Positions 35,158 through 40,036 of a stretch of DNA of 40,036 nt are shown here, piece after piece. Made by a program: the position numbers and the translations under genes. The notes under the pieces were generated by a model. That model was given only the letters and a program-made list of their open reading frames with translations. It was not told the origin of the DNA and searched no databases. Position 1 is the first letter of the stretch, and every line of letters starts with the position of its first letter. The DNA comes from JACMLD01 sp033761915 (GTDB lineage: Bacteria; Bacteroidota; Bacteroidia; Chitinophagales; Chitinophagaceae): NCBI GenBank assembly GCA_033761915.1, contig JANRMC010000118.1:1-40036 (forward strand). Reading direction: 5' to 3'.

Positions 35158-36390
35158 TTATTTCTTTTTCAACAACTCCATTTCAATACATGCCTGTATA
35201 AATGGCCCGATGGCTTTTAAGTCATCATCCCTTTTGGGTTCGTTTACATAATATTCATAGGTGCCGTCACGGTAAGGAATGCCGCCCAAACCGGCGCCAG
35301 CCACTGCCTGCATGTAATGATACTGACCATTGGCATCTTCTTTTACAAACTCTTTTAGCATGCCATTGTATGCTTTTTGCAAGGCTGTATTAAAAGTTGC
35401 CGGCAAATATTTCATACGAATGCCTTTTGCAATGGAAAATACAAACATGGCTGTGGCAGATGATTCTAAATAATTTTTTTCTTTGTAGGCTTTATCGGTT
35501 ACCTGCCACCACACTCCGCTTTTTGCATCCTGGTATTTTATTAAGGCTGTGGTGGTGCGGTTTAAAATTTTTATCAGTTCATTTCTGCGTGGGTGATTGG
35601 CTGGAATAAAATCCAGCACATCCACCAATGCCATCATGTACCAGCCCATGCTGCGGCTCCAGAATTCTGGTGACACTCCGGTTTTTTTATTGGCCCAGCG
35701 TTGCAACTTGCTTTCATCCCAACCATGATATAGTAAACCTGTTTTTGAATCCCGGCTGTATTTTTCCATCCACACAAACTGGTTGATGATGTCGTTAAAG
35801 TCTTCGGATGTTTTATTTACAACAGCATGTTCTGCATAAAAAGGTTCAATCATATACAAACCATCCAGCCACATTTGAGAAGGGTATTTTAATTTATGCC
35901 AGAAACCACCGGCCTTGTTGCGTGGCTGAATGCTGATTTGATTGCGTAATGTTTGTGCGGCGATTTTATATTTTTCTTCTTTATACATTTCATGCAGGTG
36001 TAATAACTGGCGGCCCGGCGGAATATTATCACTGTTATACTCATCCATCACATACGTTCGGATGCTGCCATCCTCTTTTATAAAATGGTCAACAATATGT
36101 TTGGTATAATCCATGTACGTATTATCTCCCGTATGTTTTGACAGTCGTTCAAAGCCCATCAGTACCACGCCAATTTCATAATTCCAGTTGGCAGGGCGGT
36201 TGCCCTGGGGCAGTTTATCCTGCTCCAGATGGCTGGCATATTTTTTTACCACCATCGAATCTTTGTATTGCTTCATAATAGTGGCGGCCATTTGTTTGGC
36301 GTAGTTGATTTGTGCATTTGTTTGGCTCACAAAGGTACAAAGCACACAGAGTATGCTGAAAGATTTAAAATGTTGAACAGTTTTTTTCAT
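35158..36390 (-). CDS. GH105 unsaturated rhamnogalacturonyl hydrolase
   Basis: A 410-aa exported (alpha/alpha)6-barrel enzyme of the YteR/GH105 family. It removes a 4,5-unsaturated galacturonic (or glucuronic) residue from the non-reducing end of lyase products, typically from rhamnogalacturonan-I. The signal peptide ends FVSQTNAQ (about 27). Family signatures are RPANWNYEIGVVLMGFE, GGFWHKLKYPSQMWLDGLYM with the catalytic Asp176, PEFWSRSMGWYMMALVDVL, ESSATAMFVFSIAKG and the C-terminal YYVNEPKRDDDLKAIGPFI. It starts 5 bp after the BASS transporter stop and GH2 follows 4 bp after its own stop. Part of the leader (ILCVLCTFV) is encoded by a CTCTGTG/CTTTGTG-type repeat fragment. Confidence 0.94.
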   Translation of the reverse strand: MKKTVQHFKSFSILCVLCTFVSQTNAQINYAKQMAATIMKQYKDSMVVKKYASHLEQDKLPQGNRPANWNYEIGVVLMGFERLSKHTGDNTYMDYTKHIVDHFIKEDGSIRTYVMDEYNSDNIPPGRQLLHLHEMYKEEKYKIAAQTLRNQISIQPRNKAGGFWHKLKYPSQMWLDGLYMIEPFYAEHAVVNKTSEDFNDIINQFVWMEKYSRDSKTGLLYHGWDESKLQRWANKKTGVSPEFWSRSMGWYMMALVDVLDFIPANHPRRNELIKILNRTTTALIKYQDAKSGVWWQVTDKAYKEKNYLESSATAMFVFSIAKGIRMKYLPATFNTALQKAYNGMLKEFVKEDANGQYHYMQAVAGAGLGGIPYRDGTYEYYVNEPKRDDDLKAIGPFIQACIEMELLKKK

Positions 36391-36395
36391 ACAGC

Positions 36396-37664
36396 TTATT
36401 TATTGCTATGTTTTTCAGAAACGGGTTTACGTCTCCAGTAATTTGCTAAGATACTGCCGCTGATATTCATCCACGGACTAAAAACTGCGGCTGCCAAACC
36501 AACCGTGCCCAGCTTACCCATGCTGCCTGCAATACCGCTTGCCATGCCGCCATTTTGCAAACCTACTTCAAAAGCAATGGTGCGGCTGCTGTTTACATCC
36601 ATCCCAAACAAACGGCTTAGCCAGTAGCCAAAAAAATATCCGGCTGCGTTATGAATAACCGATGCGATGAATAACAGCACACCCACTTTCATTAAATTTT
36701 CTCTGCCGGCAGCAGTGGTAACAGTGGTAAAATAAATAATACCGAACATGGAAATTAGGGGCATTATTTTATCAAGTAAACGAATTTTACTGTGTAAAAA
36801 ATTATACACCACTCCTGCAATAACAGCGCCTGCAAAAAAACCAGAGAGGCTAAGAGACTGCGGCATGCCTGCCGGGCCACCTTCTTCTTTCATAAGTATC
36901 ACCAGTACGGCAATCCATATAACACTCAGTAAACAGGCTACATACACCAGCCGCTTCTGAGTATCACCGGCATTTTTAAGAAAATCATGCAGTAATGCAG
37001 CACCGATTGGCACCAAAACAATCTTTACAATCTCCAGCATCATATCTACAAAGTCGATCTTAATTAATGTGCCGGCAAATGTTTTCATTAACAACGGCGT
37101 TAACAATGGTGCCACCAATGTTGCCATGGCGGTTACAATTACACTCAATACTAAATTAGCTTTTGCCAGGTACACCATTACATTACTTGCCAGTCCGCTG
37201 CTGCAACTGCCAATTAAAATAATACCTGCTGCAATCTCCGGTTCAAAATGAAAAATTTTTATGAGCAACAAACCCATTAACGGCATAATAGAAAAATGAC
37301 AGAACAAACCTACCAGCACTCCTTTGCCTGTACTTGCCAGTCCGCTGAAATCTTTTAAGCTCATATGTGTACCCATGCCAAACATTACAAGTTGAATGAT
37401 AACCAGTATTAAAGTTTTGTCCCGCAGGTTTACACCGCCCCAGTTTATAAACGCTTCCGGAAAAATCATTCCTGCCACCACAGCGCTTATTATCCACGCA
37501 GTATATTGATAACCTTTTAATGATGGTACTGCACCCAAACCGATTGCTGCACTAATTGCTGTTGCCAATGCGCAAGGCTTGTATAATGTTGGTTGTTGCA
37601 TGGCAATACCAATCACTAAAGCGATAGCAAATAATGCAGCAGCGTATAGAAAATATTTCTTCAT
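36396..37664 (-). CDS. Bile acid:sodium symporter (BASS) family transporter
   Basis: An inner-membrane protein of 422 aa with about ten hydrophobic segments. BASS-family blocks are visible: LVMFGMGTHMSLKDF (95-108 region), ILIGSCSSGLASNVMVYLAKAN, MATLVAPLLTPLLMK, and the late FEVGLQNGGMASGIAGSM. Members move organic anions with sodium; bile acids are only one substrate, and 2-keto acids or sugar acids are others. In this operon, next to GH105 and a sugar-acid kinase, a uronic- or aldonic-acid derivative is the likely cargo (inference). It begins 73 bp after the racemase-like gene, and that gap is almost wholly an inverted repeat. Confidence 0.88.
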   Translation of the reverse strand: MKKYFLYAAALFAIALVIGIAMQQPTLYKPCALATAISAAIGLGAVPSLKGYQYTAWIISAVVAGMIFPEAFINWGGVNLRDKTLILVIIQLVMFGMGTHMSLKDFSGLASTGKGVLVGLFCHFSIMPLMGLLLIKIFHFEPEIAAGIILIGSCSSGLASNVMVYLAKANLVLSVIVTAMATLVAPLLTPLLMKTFAGTLIKIDFVDMMLEIVKIVLVPIGAALLHDFLKNAGDTQKRLVYVACLLSVIWIAVLVILMKEEGGPAGMPQSLSLSGFFAGAVIAGVVYNFLHSKIRLLDKIMPLISMFGIIYFTTVTTAAGRENLMKVGVLLFIASVIHNAAGYFFGYWLSRLFGMDVNSSRTIAFEVGLQNGGMASGIAGSMGKLGTVGLAAAVFSPWMNISGSILANYWRRKPVSEKHSNK

Positions 37665-37673
37665 ATTTTTTTA

Positions 37674-37733
37674 TCACAGATGGCACACATTTTCACAGAT
37701 GTTTTTATCTGTGTTCATCTGTGTAATCTGTGA
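37674..37733. repeat. ATCTGTG-type dispersed inverted repeat
   Basis: The halves 37674-37700 and 37707-37733 are reverse complements at 21 of 27 positions around a GTTTTT loop; each contains several CACAGAT/ATCTGTG units. It fills the gap between the racemase-like and BASS genes and would form a stable RNA hairpin. Confidence 0.88.
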
Positions 37734-37737
37734 GCCA

Positions 37738-38400
37738 TTATCCAATCAAAGTTTTTAAATACTCCATTGCAATCGGCGGACTTGCCAGTATCTGCACTTT
37801 TTTTTCTGCATCGGTTAATGCATCCACCACTCTTGCCATGCTTGCCTGTGCCAATACAATTACATCCACTTCATTTACCAATTGCTTTAATGCATCGCCT
37901 ACTTTTTTGTCGTGTGTGGCAGCATCGCCGCTCATGAGTGCGTCAAAAGCGCCTTCGCACAAAACAGCTTTCAATTCAATTTCTTTTCCGGCAGCAATGG
38001 CTCTTCTTCTTACCAAATCACTGGTGGGTTCTAGTGTGGTTGATAAAGTTGCAATAACACCAATTTTTTTTCCGGTGCTTACTGCTTTGTCGGCCATTGG
38101 CTGGTCGACTCTTAACACCGGCACCCCAGTTAATGTGGCAGCTGTTTCCACTGCCGGACCAATGGATGAGCAGGTAAATAAAATATAATCGGCTCCTGCT
38201 TCTTCTGCCGATGCTGCATAGTTCACCACTCCCTTGCTTGTTGATGCCGTTAGTTCGCCGCAGGCAATAGTGTTTTTAATCAAACTATCATCCACAATGT
38301 TAAATACTTTAATGCCCGGTAAATATTTACTGCATAATTCTGCAAATACTGGAACCAGTGTTGCAGATGTATGAACCAGTCCTAATGTTTTTTTTGACAT
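37738..38400 (-). CDS. Asp/Glu racemase superfamily protein lacking the second catalytic cysteine
   Basis: A 220-aa cytoplasmic protein of the aspartate/glutamate/hydantoin racemase superfamily. The N-terminal half has LGLVHTSATLVPVF (6-19) and the first cysteine motif LFTCSSIGPAVE with Cys77, which fits. In the second half the usual second Cys position (cf. GCTH) reads VIVLAQASMARVV (180-192) with no Cys, so a two-base racemase mechanism is unlikely. Single-Cys relatives such as maleate isomerase or arylmalonate decarboxylase show that other isomerase or decarboxylase reactions are possible. It lies between a DUF1537 sugar-acid kinase and a transporter, so it may act on a keto-acid intermediate (inference). 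Confidence 0.8.
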   Translation of the reverse strand: MSKKTLGLVHTSATLVPVFAELCSKYLPGIKVFNIVDDSLIKNTIACGELTASTSKGVVNYAASAEEAGADYILFTCSSIGPAVETAATLTGVPVLRVDQPMADKAVSTGKKIGVIATLSTTLEPTSDLVRRRAIAAGKEIELKAVLCEGAFDALMSGDAATHDKKVGDALKQLVNEVDVIVLAQASMARVVDALTDAEKKVQILASPPIAMEYLKTLIG

Positions 38401-38449
38401 GTCTTTTGTTTATGTTTTTTTTGAACCAAGCTTCAATAATTCTATTGGG

Positions 38450-38475
38450 CAGCATTGGCGTCGCACTCTTGTACA
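38450..38475 (-). repeat. Degenerate dispersed repeat copy
   Basis: CAGCATTGGCGTCGCACTCT followed by TGTACA. It matches the family core with small changes and lies in the 112-bp gap between the kinase and the racemase-like gene. Confidence 0.6.
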
Positions 38476-38512
38476 TTTTGTTTTCTATTCAGCATAACTC
38501 ATCATTCATAAC

Positions 38513-39817
38513 TTATAACTCATCATTTCCCTTCTGCATTAAAACAAAGTAATTCTCCGCACCCACCTGCCCGCCTTTAAAATTTACTTCCAACCCGTCA
38601 ATACTTCTATTCGTTGAATATGCTTTACACAACGGGGCACCCATTACTACCGGTGCAATCATTTCCACTGCATCAATTTCCATTGCTCTTGCTGCATAGC
38701 TGCTGGTATCTCCACCTGCAATAACCACTCTTTTCAAACTACTTTGTTCTGTTGCCACTTTTGCAATCAAACCTAAAGCAGTGCCAAGCCTTTCTGATGA
38801 AAGGTTTTCTGTTTGCTTATTACCGGTATGCACTAATACATTGTGCTGTTGTTGCAGCAAACTCTTAATCTTATTGCTTAATTCAACACTTATGATATTT
38901 TCATTACAAACTGAAACAGCATCTATCACAACTTCAGCAAACCCATTGGCTTTTGCAAATTCAATCTGTGCCGCAGTAACCGGCGAGCAACTGCCTGACA
39001 CTACCAGCAAAGGCTTTGCCTTTTCAATTTTCTGCCATGCGGTTGTTGGTTTCAATAAATCTTTTTGATTCCAGTAATTGCCCAACGCCGCTTCAATACC
39101 AGAGCCACCAACGGAAAATTGTGGAGCGGTTTCACTCAAATCATCTAACCACTCACCAATTTTTTGTAATTGTAATTCATACAGTGCATCAATTACTATT
39201 ACTTCTTCTCCTGTTGCAATGGTATGCTTCCATTCATTAACAGGCTTCTCTAATTGCAATACATCTATCAATCCCATTTTTTTATTAGTCTGTTTTCCCA
39301 GGTGCAAACGCAAATCACTTTCATCAGCGGGAGTAACAGGGTGTTTACTCATAGATGGATGTCTGTCGAGCCGGTAAATTTTTCCGTTGCTGCCAATGCC
39401 CATTCTTGCAAAAAGATTTCCGTACAAACAATATCTTCCTAACGAAGGCGAACCACCCAGCACAGGAATGATTTTGTTTTGAAAAACTGCGGCGCCGCAA
39501 TCAATCGCTTTACCAATGCTTCCGATAGTTGGTGATGAATCAAACGTAGAACAAACTTTATAATGAACATGCTTGGCGCCGCTTGCTTTCATTTGCTTAA
39601 AAGCCGGCAATAATAGTTGTTCGATTTCATCCGGTGGTAATGCCCTTGTTTTTCCTGCAACACCATATGCATTCAAACCCGGAAATGCTTTTAATTGCGC
39701 TGCAGTTGGGGGCTCAGTAAACAAAACAGCTTTAGCACCGGCACGGGTAATAAACTCCAGTGCATCGGTGCTGCCGGTAAAATCGTCACCGTAATATGCT
39801 AATAATATATCTTTCAT
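38513..39817 (-). CDS. Four-carbon acid sugar kinase family protein (DUF1537)
   Basis: A 434-aa kinase of the OtnK/DtnK family, which phosphorylates four-carbon sugar acids (threonate, erythronate or their oxo forms). The N-terminal sugar-binding domain has AYYGDDFTGSTDALE (GDD at 10-12). The middle block is RHPSMSKHPVTPADESDLR, and the C-terminal nucleotide-binding domain has VSGSCSPVTAAQI (273-285), VIAGGDTSSYAARAM (GGDTSS at 368-373) and FKGGQVGAENYF (413-424). It is the first gene of the right-hand block. The usual companions (OtnC aldolase, OtnI, PdxA2-type dehydrogenase) are not in this window, so the exact substrate is open. REP-like hairpins lie directly upstream of its ATG. Confidence 0.9.
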   Translation of the reverse strand: MKDILLAYYGDDFTGSTDALEFITRAGAKAVLFTEPPTAAQLKAFPGLNAYGVAGKTRALPPDEIEQLLLPAFKQMKASGAKHVHYKVCSTFDSSPTIGSIGKAIDCGAAVFQNKIIPVLGGSPSLGRYCLYGNLFARMGIGSNGKIYRLDRHPSMSKHPVTPADESDLRLHLGKQTNKKMGLIDVLQLEKPVNEWKHTIATGEEVIVIDALYELQLQKIGEWLDDLSETAPQFSVGGSGIEAALGNYWNQKDLLKPTTAWQKIEKAKPLLVVSGSCSPVTAAQIEFAKANGFAEVVIDAVSVCNENIISVELSNKIKSLLQQQHNVLVHTGNKQTENLSSERLGTALGLIAKVATEQSSLKRVVIAGGDTSSYAARAMEIDAVEMIAPVVMGAPLCKAYSTNRSIDGLEVNFKGGQVGAENYFVLMQKGNDEL

Positions 39818-39823
39818 TTTTTA

Positions 39824-39887
39824 TGGCTCCAGCGGAGCCAACTGTCTATAGAATTTGTAACATTATACAATTAGCTCAGCAGGAGCT
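39824..39887. repeat. Two REP-like hairpins beside the transposase fragment
   Basis: Hairpin one is TGGCTCC-AGC-GGAGCCA (39824-39840, 7-bp stem). Hairpin two is AGCTC-AGCAG-GAGCT (39873-39887, 5-bp stem). The sequence between them includes CTGTCTATAGAA, an element typical of Bacteroidota REP repeats. They lie between the RAYT stop codon and the kinase start. Confidence 0.7.
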
Positions 39888-39897
39888 TCCTGTAACT

Positions 39898-40036
39898 CTA
39901 ATCCTCTAAAAAATCAAACAAATATTTTTCGTCGTATTCAATTTTAAATTTCTCCAAAAATTCATGATATTCTTCTTTAGATGTTTGTTTACGATGATGC
40001 TTTTCCTGGTTTAAAACATATTTTACTACGGCATCT
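39898..40036 (-). CDS. REP-associated tyrosine transposase (IS200-like), C-terminal fragment
   Basis: The last 45 codons of a gene that continues beyond the right edge. The reading is DAVVKYVLNQEKHHRKQTS, then KEEYHEFLEKFKIEYDEKY and LFDFLED, ending TAG. The pattern KYVLNQEKHHRK-(T/S)-KEEY-EFL-K-F-(I/V)-EYDEKYLF is the C-terminal signature of the Y1-transposase (IS200/RAYT) proteins common in Bacteroidota. The catalytic HUH motif and Tyr lie upstream, outside the window. The hairpins beside it support a REP-associated (domesticated) form, which is thought to spread REP sequences rather than move itself. Confidence 0.85.
   Translation of the reverse strand, partial: DAVVKYVLNQEKHHRKQTSKEEYHEFLEKFKIEYDEKYLFDFLED

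Noticed and set aside
37730..38188. 152-codon plus-strand frame opposite the racemase-like gene
   Set aside because: Low-complexity Ser/Thr/Ala composition caused by the opposite strand; the minus-strand protein has family motifs.

Overview
The window looks like a glycan-utilisation chromosome segment from a member of the Bacteroidota, most likely Chitinophagaceae-like. The grounds are paired SusC/SusD outer-membrane proteins, lipoproteins with a Cys after a short hydrophobic leader, few Shine-Dalgarno signals, AT-rich spacers and Bacteroidota-type enzyme families. No rRNA, tRNA or CRISPR array was seen. The species cannot be named from the sequence.

Layout. Nearly everything is transcribed leftwards (minus strand). 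(1) 56-13515 is a tight surface-uptake operon, in transcription order: four-FAS1 lipoprotein, SusC, SusD, FAS1 lipoprotein, FAS1 lipoprotein, second SusC. (2) 13516-14077 is a gene-free spacer full of inverted repeats. (3) 14078-23189 is an L-rhamnose block: BNR-type beta-propeller lyase/glycosidase, GH88 unsaturated glucuronyl hydrolase, rhaM, rhaT, bifunctional aldolase/lactaldehyde dehydrogenase, rhaI, rhaB. (4) 23298-25238 holds two convergent regulators, a GntR/LacI chimera and an AraC protein. (5) 25375-26823 is a plus-strand SGNH-type acetylesterase. (6) 27004-39817 is a second leftward block: DUF1537 sugar-acid kinase, Asp/Glu-racemase-like protein, BASS transporter, GH105, GH2, GH43-like propeller and GH106 alpha-L-rhamnosidase. 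(7) The right edge holds the C-terminus of a REP-associated (IS200-like) transposase next to two REP-like hairpins.

How it fits together (inference). Surface proteins capture a rhamnose- and uronate-containing glycan. GH106, GH105, GH88, GH2, the GH43-like protein and the propeller enzyme trim it, and an esterase removes acetyl groups. Rhamnose enters via RhaT and is converted by RhaM, RhaI, RhaB and RhaEW to DHAP and lactate. Rhamnogalacturonan-I or a rhamnose-capped arabinogalactan fits better than ulvan, because no sulfatase is present.

The most unusual points are: three fasciclin-domain lipoproteins built into a Sus operon, two sharing an unrecognised C-terminal beta-rich domain; a family of about ten dispersed intergenic repeats with the core CATCGTTGYGTCRCWCACTT; and several secreted enzymes whose N-terminal leaders are encoded by dispersed inverted repeats.
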